In this document: piece after piece, positions 44,026 through 53,285 of the stretch
How the letters are laid out: each line of letters opens with the position of its first letter
How positions within the stretch are numbered: position 1 is the first letter of the stretch
Source of the DNA: NAT127 sp034717695
Lineage (GTDB): Bacteria > Pseudomonadota > Gammaproteobacteria > Pseudomonadales > Porticoccaceae
DNA length: 64,000 bases
Direction of reading: 5' to 3'
Assembly: GCA_034717695.1 (NCBI GenBank)
Contig: JAYELS010000021.1
Coordinates: 62,001-126,000 of the forward strand
The notes under the pieces: generated by a model
What the model saw: only the letters and a program-made list of their open reading frames with translations
Databases searched by the model: none
What the model was told of the DNA's origin: nothing
Program-made: the position numbers and the translations under genes

Positions 44026-44961
44026 CTAGCGCCCGTGGACGTCCGCGAGAATCTCCCCGGCACCGAGGCCCAGCAGGGCCTCCGCCACGGCCACGCCCAA
44101 GGCCTCGGCGTCGGCGGCCGGGGCGCGATCCTCGGCCCGCAGGATGCGGGAGCCATCCACCGCCCCCACCAGGCCCCGCAGGTACAGCTGCCCGCCGTCG
44201 TCGAGTTGCGCGAAGCAGGCGATGGGCACCTGGCAGCCACCCTCCAGGCGGCGGTTCAAGGCCCGCTCGGCAGTCACGCACTGGGCGGTGGGGAGATGGT
44301 GAAGGGGCGCCAGCAGGCGGTGCAGTTCGGCGTCATCGGCGCGGCACTCGATACCGATGGCGCCCTGCCCGCCGGCGGGGAGGCTGAGGCTGTCGGGGAT
44401 CCGCAGGCGGATGCGGGCGGCCATATCGAGACGCAGCAGGCCCGCGGTGGCGAGGATGATGGCGTCGAACTCCCCGGCGTCGAGCTTGGCGAGGCGGGTG
44501 TTGACGTTGCCCCGCAGATCCTTGATCACCAGGTGGGGATAGCGCTCCCGCATCTGGCACTGGCGGCGCAGGCTGGAGGTGCCGAGCACGGCGCCGGGGG
44601 GCAACTCGTCGGGGTGGGTATAGCGGTTGGAGACGAAGGCGTCGCTGGGATCCTCCCGCGCGCAGATCACCGCGAGATCGAGGCCCTCCGGGAACGCCAT
44701 GGGCACGTCCTTCATGGAGTGCACGGCGATATCCGCCTCCCCCGCCAGCATCGCGGTTTCCAGTTCCTTCACGAACAGGCCCTTGCCGCCGATCTTGGCG
44801 AGGGGCGCGTCGAGGAACTTGTCACCCCGGGTGGTGAAGCCGATGATCTCCACCGACAACCCGGGGTTGAGTGCCTCGAGGCGGGATTTGACATGTTCCG
44901 CCTGCCACAGGGCGAGGGGACTCTGGCGGGAAGCGATGCGCAGGGTACGGGAAAAAGCCAT
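44026..44961 (-). CDS. hemC: Hydroxymethylbilane synthase (porphobilinogen deaminase)
   Basis: Polymerises four porphobilinogens onto a dipyrromethane cofactor. The 311 residues carry the cofactor-attaching Cys243 in LEGGCQVPIA and the catalytic Asp in HSMKDVP. Other conserved stretches are ASRQSPLALWQA and GTSSLRRQ. It heads the hemCDXY cluster, 50 bp downstream of algR on the same strand. Confidence 0.97.
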   Translation of the reverse strand: MAFSRTLRIASRQSPLALWQAEHVKSRLEALNPGLSVEIIGFTTRGDKFLDAPLAKIGGKGLFVKELETAMLAGEADIAVHSMKDVPMAFPEGLDLAVICAREDPSDAFVSNRYTHPDELPPGAVLGTSSLRRQCQMRERYPHLVIKDLRGNVNTRLAKLDAGEFDAIILATAGLLRLDMAARIRLRIPDSLSLPAGGQGAIGIECRADDAELHRLLAPLHHLPTAQCVTAERALNRRLEGGCQVPIACFAQLDDGGQLYLRGLVGAVDGSRILRAEDRAPAADAEALGVAVAEALLGLGAGEILADVHGR

Positions 44962-45011
44962 GGTTTGATCCGGTCGACAGTGGCCGGCAGTTTAGCAGAT
45001 GTGGCGAGGCC

Positions 45012-45749
45012 CTAGATTTGATCGAGCAGTTTGCGCAGCGGCGCCACGTGGCGGCGACTCACCTGGGGGCGGACATCGATGCCGGCCAAACGCACGTAAT
45101 ACTGGCCGTCGCTGTTGCGCTCCAGCCCCTCGATGTGGGCGATGGACGCCAGGGCATTGCGGTGGATGCGCACGAAACGGCCGTTGAACTCGTCCTCCAG
45201 TTCCTTGAGGGTCTCATCGAGCAGGGACTCCCCCTCGCCGTGGAAGGCGGTGACGTACTTGTGATCGGCCTGGAACATGCGGATATCCGCCACCGCCACC
45301 AGGTCGATACCGCGCCGGCTCTTGGAGGTGATATGGGTACGGCCGCCGATGGCGTAGAGGGGTGACTGCTGAAGTTCACTCAGCTGCGCCTTGTTGACCC
45401 GGCGGGTGCGCTTCAGGGCCGCCACCAGTTCGTCCTGCTTGATGGGTTTGAGCAGATAGCCGATGGCCTGGGAGGTGAAGGCCTCCACCGCGTAATCGTC
45501 GTAGGCGGTACAGAAGATCACCGCCGGCGGCACGTCCAGCTCCGCCAGATGCTGCGCCGCGGCGAGGCCGTCCATCCCCGGCATGCGCACGTCCATCAGC
45601 ACCACATCGGGGACATTGCGCTCGGCGAGGCTGATGGCCTCCTGGCCGTTGCCGGCCTGGCCGATCACCTGGAAGCCGCCGATGGCCTGGACCATGCGCT
45701 TCAAGCGGTCGCGGGCGAGGGGTTCGTCGTCGACGATCAGCACGTTCAT
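45012..45749 (-). CDS. algR: LytTR-type response regulator AlgR
   Basis: DNA-binding regulator that in Pseudomonas controls alginate and type IV pilus genes. The 245 residues have a receiver domain with acidic pocket DDE at 7-9, phospho-acceptor Asp53 in LMDVRMPG and Lys in LLKPI. The LytTR DNA-binding domain follows (FVRIHRNALASIAHIEGLER). The start overlaps the algZ stop (ATGA). The pilMNOPQ operon in this window is a plausible functional partner, but targets are inferred. Confidence 0.95.
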   Translation of the reverse strand: MNVLIVDDEPLARDRLKRMVQAIGGFQVIGQAGNGQEAISLAERNVPDVVLMDVRMPGMDGLAAAQHLAELDVPPAVIFCTAYDDYAVEAFTSQAIGYLLKPIKQDELVAALKRTRRVNKAQLSELQQSPLYAIGGRTHITSKSRRGIDLVAVADIRMFQADHKYVTAFHGEGESLLDETLKELEDEFNGRFVRIHRNALASIAHIEGLERNSDGQYYVRLAGIDVRPQVSRRHVAPLRKLLDQI

Positions 45750-46831
45750 GGGGTTGCCGACGGGTCGGGGGGCACGGGGTAGCTGATGCGGGTGATGTAG
45801 CTGTCCGCGGTCACTTCCGACTCGATGGACGCCGTCGGGCCGAAATGGGCCGCCAGCCGGGTCTGTATGTTGGTCATCGCCATCCTGTTCCCTTTGTTAT
45901 GCTGGATCCTCGGGTTGCGGGGGTTGCTGACCGCGATGTCGATGCGATCCCCCGTTCGGGTGAGCTTGATGGCCACCACCCCGCCTTCCGGTAACAGCTG
46001 TATACCATGATACACGGCGTTTTCAAGCACGGGCTGGATGGTCAGGCAGGGTATGCGCACCCCCGATCCATAGTCGCCGATCTCCCACACCGTCTGCAGG
46101 CGGTCCCCGAGACGGAGCTTTTCGAGGGCCAGATAACGGCGGCTCAGGGACAGCTCCTCCCGCAGCGGCACCAGGGTGGTGCTGTCGGTGAGGGCGTGGC
46201 GAAAGAGGTCGGCGAGATCCTCCACCACCCGCTCGGCCTTCTCCGGATCGGAGCCGATCAGGCTCGCGATCATGTTCATGCTGTTGAACAGAAAGTGCGG
46301 GCGAATGCGCGACTGCAGGGCCTGGATGCGGGACTCCAGCTCGGCCCGCTGCTGCAACCGCAACTGCTGCTGGAGAAACAGGTAGCGCAGCAGGATGCCG
46401 GCGGGAATGGCGGCGATCAGCAGGTGCTGGAGCACCAGCCAGGGGCTGAAGGTCTCGCGCCCCATGGGCTGCCACCACACCATCAGCCCCTGGCCGACGG
46501 CGCTGCACAGGGCGCTCACCACCAGGATCAGGGCGTAGCTCAACAGCGCCGCCGGGATCTGCCCGAAACCCGCCAGGACGCGGCGGGCGAGGCAGAGTAC
46601 CAGGGCGCTGAGCAGGGTGATCCACAGGGCCAGCAGCGACACCTGGCCGAGGGCCAGCCAATCGAACGGCAACAGCCCGGAGCCGGCGATGACGATGAGA
46701 ATCGACAGCAGCTCGGCGATCACCACCGCGCCGAGCAGCCCCTCGCCGCGGCACAGATCCGGCAGCAGACGATCCGGATCCCGGGGATGGCGGGGCAGGG
46801 GTTGTGCGCGAAATTTAATCTTCAAGTCCAT
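45746..46831 (-). CDS. algZ: LytS-type sensor histidine kinase AlgZ/FimS
   Basis: The ATG at 46831 follows GAGGCGA and gives 361 residues, matching FimS; upstream codons overlap the argH promoter region. Four to six hydrophobic segments precede the kinase core. The phospho-His region is RIRPHFLFNSMNMIASLIG. The N-box is ENAVYHG, but the usual DxGxG nucleotide motif is not visible (VSNPRNP instead), as also noted for AlgZ of Pseudomonas. It is the partner of AlgR and is divergent from argH. Confidence 0.93.
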   Translation of the reverse strand: MDLKIKFRAQPLPRHPRDPDRLLPDLCRGEGLLGAVVIAELLSILIVIAGSGLLPFDWLALGQVSLLALWITLLSALVLCLARRVLAGFGQIPAALLSYALILVVSALCSAVGQGLMVWWQPMGRETFSPWLVLQHLLIAAIPAGILLRYLFLQQQLRLQQRAELESRIQALQSRIRPHFLFNSMNMIASLIGSDPEKAERVVEDLADLFRHALTDSTTLVPLREELSLSRRYLALEKLRLGDRLQTVWEIGDYGSGVRIPCLTIQPVLENAVYHGIQLLPEGGVVAIKLTRTGDRIDIAVSNPRNPRIQHNKGNRMAMTNIQTRLAAHFGPTASIESEVTADSYITRISYPVPPDPSATP

Positions 46832-46855
46832 TCGCCTCGCGGGTGGGGCAGCCGC

Positions 46856-46861
46856 TATAAT
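46856..46861 (+). promoter_or_regulatory. -10 element of a probable argH promoter
   Basis: A perfect TATAAT lies 61 bp before the argH ATG in the algZ-argH divergent gap. The -35 region overlaps the algZ start codon and matches poorly. Confidence 0.45.
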
Positions 46862-46922
46862 ACGCCCCATTTTCCGCCAGACGACAGTTTCCCTTCGCAA
46901 CACAGGCCATCGAGATTCCCCC

Positions 46923-48335
46923 ATGACCAAGCTCAAGGACACCAACCAATCCTGGGGCGGGCGCTTCAGCGAGGCCACCGACGCCTTCGTGGCCCGCTTC
47001 ACCGCCTCGGTGAATTTCGACCAGCGCCTCTATCGCCAGGACATTCGCGGCTCCCTGGCCCACGCCCGCATGCTCGCCAGGGTCGGCGTGCTGAGCGCCG
47101 AGGAACTGGACAGCATCGTCGCCGGGCTCGGCGAGATCCTGGCCGCCATCGAGGCCGGTGACTTCGAGTGGTCCGAGGCCCTCGAGGACGTGCACATGAA
47201 CATCGAGGCGCGGCTCACCGACCGGATCGGCATCACCGGCAAGAAACTCCACACCGGGCGCTCCCGCAACGATCAGGTGGCCACCGATATCCGCCTCTGG
47301 CTGCGGGACGAGATCGACGCCATCAGCGCCGAACTGACGCGCCTGCAGGAGGGCGTCCTCGGTCTTGCCGAACGGCACAGCGACACCATCATGCCCGGCT
47401 TCACCCACCTGCAAACCGCCCAGCCGGTGACCTTCGGCCACCACCTGCTGGCCTGGTTCGAGATGCTCGAGCGGGACCACGGCCGCCTGCTGGACTGCCG
47501 CAAGCGCCTCAACCGCTCGCCCCTCGGCGCCGCCGCCCTCGCCGGCACCACCTATCCCATCGATCGCCACTACAGCGCCAGCCTGATGGATTTCGACGGC
47601 CCCACGGAAAACTCCCTGGACTCCGTCAGCGACCGGGATTTCGCCATCGAATTCTGCGCCTTCGCCAGCCTCCTGATGACCCACCTGTCCCGGGCCTCGG
47701 AGGAATTGATCCTGTGGACCTCCGCCCAGTTCGGCTTCATCGACCTGCCGGACCGCTTCTGCACCGGCTCGTCCATCATGCCGCAAAAGAAGAACCCCGA
47801 TGTGCCGGAGCTGGTGCGGGGCAAGACCGGCCGGGTCAACGGCCACCTTGTCAGCCTGCTGACCCTGATGAAGTCCCAGCCCCTGGCCTACAACAAGGAC
47901 AACCAGGAGGACAAGGAGCCCCTGTTCGACGCCGTCGACACGGTGCGGGACTGCCTGCGGGCCTTCGCCGACATGGTGCCCGCCATCGAGGTCAAGGCGG
48001 ACAACATGCGGGAGGCGGCGCGGCGCGGCTTTTCCACCGCCACCGACCTCGCCGACTACGTGGTGCGCAAGGGCATTCCCTTCCGCGACGCCCACGAGAT
48101 CGTCGGCAGCGCGGTGGCCCACGGGATCCGCACCGGCAAGGATCTGGCGGAAATGTCCCTGGAGGAGCTGCGACAGTTCAGCCCCGTCATCGACGACGAC
48201 GTGTTCGCGGTACTGACCCTCGAGGGCTCGGTGGCGGCCCGGGATCATTTCGGTGGCACCGCGCCGACCCAGGTGCGGGCGGCGGTGGCGCGGGGGCGGG
48301 AGCGGGTGGCGTTGCGGGTGACGTCTGACGTCTGA
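46923..48335 (+). CDS. argH: Argininosuccinate lyase
   Basis: Last step of arginine synthesis, releasing fumarate. The ATG at 46923 gives 470 residues; upstream frame overlaps algZ. The family signature SSIMPQKKNPD near residue 283 includes the catalytic serine loop. LHTGRSRNDQVATD and GFTHLQTAQPV bind substrate. The last five codons and the stop are formed by a GACGTCTGAC-type repeat, giving the tail VTSDV, which is probably not conserved. Confidence 0.97.
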   Translation: MTKLKDTNQSWGGRFSEATDAFVARFTASVNFDQRLYRQDIRGSLAHARMLARVGVLSAEELDSIVAGLGEILAAIEAGDFEWSEALEDVHMNIEARLTDRIGITGKKLHTGRSRNDQVATDIRLWLRDEIDAISAELTRLQEGVLGLAERHSDTIMPGFTHLQTAQPVTFGHHLLAWFEMLERDHGRLLDCRKRLNRSPLGAAALAGTTYPIDRHYSASLMDFDGPTENSLDSVSDRDFAIEFCAFASLLMTHLSRASEELILWTSAQFGFIDLPDRFCTGSSIMPQKKNPDVPELVRGKTGRVNGHLVSLLTLMKSQPLAYNKDNQEDKEPLFDAVDTVRDCLRAFADMVPAIEVKADNMREAARRGFSTATDLADYVVRKGIPFRDAHEIVGSAVAHGIRTGKDLAEMSLEELRQFSPVIDDDVFAVLTLEGSVAARDHFGGTAPTQVRAAVARGRERVALRVTSDV

Positions 48336-48339
48336 CGCC
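48320..48339 (+). repeat. GACGTCTGACGTCTGACG repeat overlapping the argH stop
   Basis: Two tandem GACGTCT units continue into GACGCC. The array matches the repeats at 20041-20070 and supplies the last argH codons and its stop. Confidence 0.6.
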
Positions 48340-48412
48340 GAGGACAGCCGGTGCCCGGCCACTGGCGCGGGGAAATCGGGGCTGGCGCGGCGGCCGTTAA
48401 AGCCCCTCGCAA

Positions 48413-48441
48413 TTGAGCGGGACGCGGGCGCCCCGTATACT
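48413..48441 (+). promoter_or_regulatory. Probable sigma-70 promoter for lptM-lysA-dapF
   Basis: TTGAGC and TATACT are separated by 17 bp, and lptM starts 30 bp downstream. Spacing and hexamers are good for a vegetative promoter. Confidence 0.6.
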
Positions 48442-48471
48442 CCCGCAATTCCCGAATCGACGGCGACGACC

Positions 48472-48684
48472 ATGCCCGCATCCAACCCTCACCGCCTCCC
48501 CGCGCCGCGCTCCCCGGCGTCCGGGCTGCTGCTCGCGGCCCTCTGCGGGGCACTGTTTACCCTCGCCGGCTGCGGCAACAAGGGCCCCCTGTACCTACCC
48601 TCCTCGCCGGAGGCCCGGGGCGGCGAGCACGCCGAATCCGCTCCCGGGGACAATCCGCCCGCCGGCGCCACGGAATCCCGGTGA
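48472..48684 (+). CDS. lptM: LPS-assembly lipoprotein LptM (LppL)
   Basis: A 70-residue lipoprotein with a Pro/Arg-rich start, a hydrophobic signal core and the lipobox LAGC. The mature N-terminus CGNKGPLYLP is the conserved LptM motif, which helps LptD oxidative maturation in the outer membrane. The rest is short and disordered. Position directly before lysA is conserved in gammaproteobacteria. Confidence 0.92.
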   Translation: MPASNPHRLPAPRSPASGLLLAALCGALFTLAGCGNKGPLYLPSSPEARGGEHAESAPGDNPPAGATESR

Positions 48685-48691
48685 CGCGCCC

Positions 48692-49939
48692 ATGAGCTAC
48701 GCAACCCTCCGGGAAGGTCAGCTTCGCGGCGAGAACGTCGCCCTGGCCGACGTCGCCGCCCACTACGGCACCCCCTGCTACGTCTACAGCCGCGCCGCCA
48801 TCAGCGCCAATTTTCTCGCCTACCGGAACGCCGGCATCCCCCAGCCCCTGCTGGTGTGCTATGCGGTCAAGGCCAACTCCAATCTCGCGGTGCTCAACGT
48901 GCTGGCCCGTCTCGGCGCAGGCTTCGACATCGTCTCCGGCGGCGAGCTGGAGCGGGTGTTGCGCGCCGGCGGCGACCCCGCCCGGGTGGTGTTTTCCGGG
49001 GTCGGCAAGCAGGCGGACGAGATGCGCCGCGCCCTGCAGGTGGGCATCCGCTGCTTCAACGTCGAATCCGAGCCCGAGCTGCACGCCCTCAATGCGGTGG
49101 CCGGGGCCTTGGGTGTGGTGGCCCCGGTGTCCCTGCGGGTCAACCCCGACGTGGACGCCCAGACCCACCCCTACATCTCCACCGGCCTCAAGGACAACAA
49201 GTTCGGCATCGACATCCGCGAGGCGCCGGCGGTATACCGCATCGCCCGCGACCTGCCCCATATCGCGATCCGGGGCGTCGACTGCCATATCGGCTCCCAG
49301 CTGACCGAGACCGCTCCCTTCCTCGATGCCCTCGACCGGGTGCTGGCGCTGCTCGACGAGCTGGCCGCCGATGGCATCGCCGTCGAGCATCTCGACATCG
49401 GCGGCGGCCTCGGCGTGCGCTACCGGGACGAACAGCCCCCCGAACCCGGCGCCTACCTGCGCCAGATCGCCGCGCGCCTCGGGGAGCGCCAGCTGGAGTT
49501 GATCGTCGAGCCGGGCCGCTCCATCGTCGCCAACGCCGGGGTGCTGCTCACCCGGGTGGACTACCTGAAGCTCGGCGAGCACAAGAATTTCGCGGTGGTG
49601 GACGCCGCCATGAACGACATGCTGCGCCCCGCCCTGTACAGCGCCTGGATGGCCATCGAGCCGGTCAGGCCCCACGACGGCATTGCCCGCCGCTACGACG
49701 TGGTGGGCCCGGTGTGCGAGACCGGCGACTTCCTCGCCAAGGATCGCGAGCTGTGCATCGCCCCGGGCGATCTGCTGTGCCTGCATTCCGCCGGCGCCTA
49801 CGGCTTTGCCATGAGTTCCAACTACAACACCCGGGGCCGGGCCGCCGAAGTGATGATCGACGGCGACACCCACCACCTCGTCCGCCGCCGCGAAACCATC
49901 GACGACATGGTGCGCGGCGAACAACTGTTGCCGGAGTAA
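48692..49939 (+). CDS. lysA: Diaminopimelate decarboxylase
   Basis: PLP enzyme for the last step of lysine synthesis. The ATG at 48692 gives 415 residues. The PLP lysine is Lys60 in YAVKANSN. The PLP-phosphate glycine motif is DIGGGLGVRY and EPGRSIVANAG is conserved. VCETGDFLAKDR supplies the dimer-partner cysteine. It follows lptM by 7 bp and precedes dapF by 6 bp, giving a lysine/peptidoglycan-precursor operon. Confidence 0.97.
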   Translation: MSYATLREGQLRGENVALADVAAHYGTPCYVYSRAAISANFLAYRNAGIPQPLLVCYAVKANSNLAVLNVLARLGAGFDIVSGGELERVLRAGGDPARVVFSGVGKQADEMRRALQVGIRCFNVESEPELHALNAVAGALGVVAPVSLRVNPDVDAQTHPYISTGLKDNKFGIDIREAPAVYRIARDLPHIAIRGVDCHIGSQLTETAPFLDALDRVLALLDELAADGIAVEHLDIGGGLGVRYRDEQPPEPGAYLRQIAARLGERQLELIVEPGRSIVANAGVLLTRVDYLKLGEHKNFAVVDAAMNDMLRPALYSAWMAIEPVRPHDGIARRYDVVGPVCETGDFLAKDRELCIAPGDLLCLHSAGAYGFAMSSNYNTRGRAAEVMIDGDTHHLVRRRETIDDMVRGEQLLPE

Positions 49940-49945
49940 CCCACA

Positions 49946-50776
49946 GTGCTGCTGCGCTTCACCAAGATGCACGGCCTCGGCAATGACTTCGTGGTCATCG
50001 ACGCCGTCACCCAGGAACTGGCGATGACCCCGGACCTCGCCCGCCGCCTCGCCGACCGCCACTTCGGCATCGGCTGCGATCAGGTACTGGTAGTGGAGCC
50101 GCCCTCCTCCCCCGACGTGGATTTCGACTACCGCATCTACAACAGCGACGGCGGCGAGGTGGCCCAGTGCGGCAACGGTGCCCGCTGTTTCGCCAAGTTC
50201 GTGCGGGATCGCCGCCTGACCGGCAAGCACCAGTTGAAGGTGCGCACCCGCTCCGGGGTCATCACCCTGCTGGTGCTGCCCGACGGCCAGATCAGGGTGA
50301 ACATGGGCGCGCCCCGTTTCGCGCCCCGGGACATTCCCTTCGCGGCGGACGCCGAGGCCCTCACCTATCCCCTGGAGGTTGGCGGGGGCGCGCTGGAGAT
50401 TTCCGCCCTGTCCATGGGCAATCCCCACGCGGTACTGGTGGGCGAGGATGTCGACTCCGCGCCGGTGGCCGACCTCGGCCCCCTGATCGAGCACCACCCG
50501 CGCTTTCCCGAGCGGGTCAACGTGGGTTTCATGGCGATCGAGGGGCGCGACCGCATTGCCCTCCGGGTCCACGAGCGCGGTGCCGGGGAAACCCTCGCCT
50601 GCGGCACCGGCGCCTGTGCGGCGGTGGTGGCCGGCATCCGCCGGGGCCTGCTCGACAACGACGTGAAAGTCCGCCTGCCCGGGGGCGAACTCACCATCGC
50701 GTGGGCCGGCGGCGACGCACCGGTGATGATGACCGGCCCCGCCACCACGGTTTTTCAAGGGCGAATCCGCATATGA
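49946..50776 (+). CDS. dapF: Diaminopimelate epimerase
   Basis: Converts LL-DAP to meso-DAP. The GTG start gives 276 residues. The two catalytic cysteines are Cys75 in QCGNGARC and Cys219 in ACGTGACA. KMHGLGNDF at the N-terminus is typical. The stop overlaps the DUF484 start (ATGA). Confidence 0.97.
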   Translation: MLLRFTKMHGLGNDFVVIDAVTQELAMTPDLARRLADRHFGIGCDQVLVVEPPSSPDVDFDYRIYNSDGGEVAQCGNGARCFAKFVRDRRLTGKHQLKVRTRSGVITLLVLPDGQIRVNMGAPRFAPRDIPFAADAEALTYPLEVGGGALEISALSMGNPHAVLVGEDVDSAPVADLGPLIEHHPRFPERVNVGFMAIEGRDRIALRVHERGAGETLACGTGACAAVVAGIRRGLLDNDVKVRLPGGELTIAWAGGDAPVMMTGPATTVFQGRIRI

Positions 50777-51453
50777 GCGACAGATACAAGGATCCCGAGC
50801 AGCGCCGGGAAGAGGAACAGGTCAAGGATTTCCTGCTGGAGCATCCGGATTTCTTTTCCCGCCACCCGGACATCCTCGAAAGTCTGGCCCTGCCCCACGA
50901 CAGCGGCAAGGCGGTTTCCCTGGTGGAGCGCCAGGTGGCCGTGCTGCGCCAGCGCAACGTCGACCTGCGCCACCGCCTCAACGAACTGATCGACAACGCC
51001 CGCGCCAACGACCGGCTGTTCGACAAGAGCAAGCGCCTGGTGTTGAACCTGCTGGACGCGGACGACCTGAAAACCCTGGTGGCGGCGCTCCACGACAGCC
51101 TCCGGGAAGATTTTGCCATCCCCCACGTCGGCCTGCTGGCACTGGGTGAGGGCGGCGAGGCGGTGCCGGGCCTGCGCCGGGTGGGCGAGGACGAGGCACA
51201 CCAGCACCTCGATCCGCTGTTCCACAGCCAGCGCCCCATCTGCGGCGTGCTGCGCGCCGAGGAAATGCGCTACCTGTTCCCCGAGGCCGCGGGCATCGGC
51301 TCGGTGGCTGCCGTGCGACTCGGCCGGGAACGCACCCTCGCCATCCTCGCCCTCGGCAATCCCGACCCGCACCACTACCAGAGCACCAGCGGCACGCTGT
51401 TTCTCGGCCATATCGCCGACGTCCTCAACCGGGTGCTGCCGCGCTTTTTGTGA
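50773..51453 (+). CDS. DUF484 family protein
   Basis: A 226-residue cytoplasmic protein beginning after the conserved FLLEHPDFFSRHPDIL motif. A helical region (VAVLRQRNVDLRHRLNELID) is followed by a GAF-like domain. The family is found between dapF and xerC in many gammaproteobacteria (YigA-like locus). The function is not established. Overlap with dapF by 4 bp indicates coupled translation. Confidence 0.92.
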   Translation: MSDRYKDPEQRREEEQVKDFLLEHPDFFSRHPDILESLALPHDSGKAVSLVERQVAVLRQRNVDLRHRLNELIDNARANDRLFDKSKRLVLNLLDADDLKTLVAALHDSLREDFAIPHVGLLALGEGGEAVPGLRRVGEDEAHQHLDPLFHSQRPICGVLRAEEMRYLFPEAAGIGSVAAVRLGRERTLAILALGNPDPHHYQSTSGTLFLGHIADVLNRVLPRFL

Positions 51454-51480
51454 TTAACCGCAACCACCGGGAGAATGGCC

Positions 51481-52410
51481 ATGGCCACGGCGGTGTTCGA
51501 ACGGGAGATCGAGGCCTTCCTCAGCCACCTGGCGGCGGAACGCAACCTCTCGCCCCACACCCTCGAACACTACGGCCGCGATTGCCGCCGCTTTGCCGAC
51601 TGGTGCGCAGGCCAGGGCATCACCGCGCTGGATGACATCGACAGCCACCGGGTGCGCGCCGCCCTCGCCCAGCTGCATCGCCAGGGCCTCGGCGGGCGCA
51701 GCCTGGCCCGCTGGCTGTCGGCGCTGCGCACCTTTTTCCAGTTCGCCATCCGCCACCGGTGGCTGGCCCACAACCCGGCCCTCGGGGTAAGCGCCCCCAA
51801 GAGCCCCCGCAAGCTGCCGAAGACCCTCGACGCCGACAGCGCCAGCCACTTCGTCAACCTCCCGGGGGATGACCCTCTGGCCCTGCGGGACAGGGCGATG
51901 CTGGAACTGTTCTACTCCTCCGGGCTGCGCCTGGCGGAACTGGTCGGCCTCGACCTGGTTCACCTCGACCTCGGCGAGGCCCGGGTGCGGGTACTGGGCA
52001 AGGGCCGCAAGGAGCGGGACCTGCCGGTGGGAAGCCACGCCATTGCCGCCCTGCGGGCGTGGCTCGGGGTACGCCCGACCCTCGCGGCGAGCGGCTGCCC
52101 GGCACTGTTCGTCAGCCAGCGGGGCGGGCGGCTGTCGGCGCGGGGCATCCAGGAGCGCTTCCACCGACTGAGCGTCGGCCAGGGCATGGCGTCCCGTATC
52201 CATCCCCACATGCTGCGCCACTCCTTCGCCAGCCACCTGCTGGAATCCAGCGGAGACCTGCGGGCGGTGCAGGAATTGCTCGGCCACGCCAACCTGTCCA
52301 CCACCCAGATCTATACCCACCTGGATTTCCAGCACCTCGCCAAGGTCTACGACAGCGCCCACCCCCGGGCGCGGAAAAAATCCGGGCGCGATCGTGAGCC
52401 TGGAATTTAG
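51481..52410 (+). CDS. xerC: Tyrosine recombinase XerC
   Basis: With XerD, resolves chromosome dimers at dif. The ATG at 51481 is preferred over 51475 because GGGAG lies about 7 bases upstream. The 309-residue product has an N-terminal SAM-like DNA-binding domain and the catalytic set: Arg in SSGLRLAEL, Lys in GKGRKERD, HMLRHSFASH, the His in LLGHANLSTTQ and the nucleophile Tyr in IYTH. Downstream of DUF484 as in Pseudomonas. Confidence 0.96.
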   Translation: MATAVFEREIEAFLSHLAAERNLSPHTLEHYGRDCRRFADWCAGQGITALDDIDSHRVRAALAQLHRQGLGGRSLARWLSALRTFFQFAIRHRWLAHNPALGVSAPKSPRKLPKTLDADSASHFVNLPGDDPLALRDRAMLELFYSSGLRLAELVGLDLVHLDLGEARVRVLGKGRKERDLPVGSHAIAALRAWLGVRPTLAASGCPALFVSQRGGRLSARGIQERFHRLSVGQGMASRIHPHMLRHSFASHLLESSGDLRAVQELLGHANLSTTQIYTHLDFQHLAKVYDSAHPRARKKSGRDREPGI

Positions 52411-52478
52411 CCCTTATCCCGGGGTCCAAACCGGGCCGCGCCAGCGCGGCCACGAACAAACAGCCAAGGGAACTCGCC

Positions 52479-53192
52479 ATGAAGATCATCGCCACCGCCT
52501 GCCTGCTCATCGCCAGCCTCGTCCTCGCACCCCTCGCCACCCATGCCGAGGAACAGCCCCGTACCCTGTCCACCACGGGCCAGGGGGAAATCAAGGTCGC
52601 CGCCGACCAGGCGGTGGTGCGCATGCAGGTGGAAACCGTTCACCGCGCCGCCGGCGATGCCAAGGTGGAAGTGGATCGCCGCGTCAACGCCCTGCTCGCC
52701 GCGCTGGACAAACTCGGCATTCCCCGCAAGGAGATCATCGCCTCCAACCTGCGCCTGCAACCCAACTTCGACTACCAGCAGAGCAAGCCGGTGTTCACCG
52801 GCTACAACGCCAGCCGCGACCTGGTGGTAACCCTGCGCAAGCTCGATGAGCTCAACGAGCTGCTGGACGCCGCGGTGGGCAGCGGCATCAACCAGATCAG
52901 CCAGGTCGCCCTGGAGTCCTCCGCCGCCGACACCCACCGCGAGGCGGCCCGGGCCATGGCCATCGCCGACTCCAAGGCCAAGGCCGCGCTGCTCGCCAAG
53001 GCCTACGGCGCCGAACTCGGCCCCATCCACAGCATCCACTACCACGGCGCCTCGCCCCTGCCCGCGGCAAAAATGGAGATGGCCATGGTGCGCATGGCCG
53101 CCGACAGCGGCGCGGCCGGCCAGTATTTGCACGACGAGATCACCTTCAGCGATACCATCTCGGTGGTCTACGAGTTGATCATTCCCCGCTGA
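52479..53192 (+). CDS. SIMPL domain protein (DUF541), periplasmic
   Basis: A 237-residue exported protein with a signal peptide ending ATHAEE. The SIMPL domain begins ISTTGQG-like (LSTTGQGEIKVAADQA) and includes NLRLQPNFDYQQSKPVFTGY. Related to E. coli YggE, whose loss raises oxidative-stress sensitivity; the biochemical role is unknown. It ends before a bidirectional terminator shared with the converging glnK gene. Confidence 0.92.
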   Translation: MKIIATACLLIASLVLAPLATHAEEQPRTLSTTGQGEIKVAADQAVVRMQVETVHRAAGDAKVEVDRRVNALLAALDKLGIPRKEIIASNLRLQPNFDYQQSKPVFTGYNASRDLVVTLRKLDELNELLDAAVGSGINQISQVALESSAADTHREAARAMAIADSKAKAALLAKAYGAELGPIHSIHYHGASPLPAAKMEMAMVRMAADSGAAGQYLHDEITFSDTISVVYELIIPR

Positions 53193-53246
53193 GCAATCCC
53201 CGCTTGGCGATCCCCCGCTCTGCAATCCCAAAATCCAGGCAAAAAA

Positions 53247-53271
53247 AACGCCCCTCGCGGGGCGTTTTTTT
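53247..53271. terminator. Bidirectional rho-independent terminator
   Basis: The stem ACGCCCC-TCGC-GGGGCGT is flanked by A8 on one side and T7 on the other, so it can end transcripts from both the SIMPL gene and glnK. Confidence 0.93.
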
Positions 53272-53285
53272 ATGCGCGGGGAAAT

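Noticed and set aside
46832..47002. An N-terminal extension of AlgZ
   Set aside because: It would cross the argH promoter and part of argH, lacks similarity to the family, and the ATG at 46831 has a better ribosome site.
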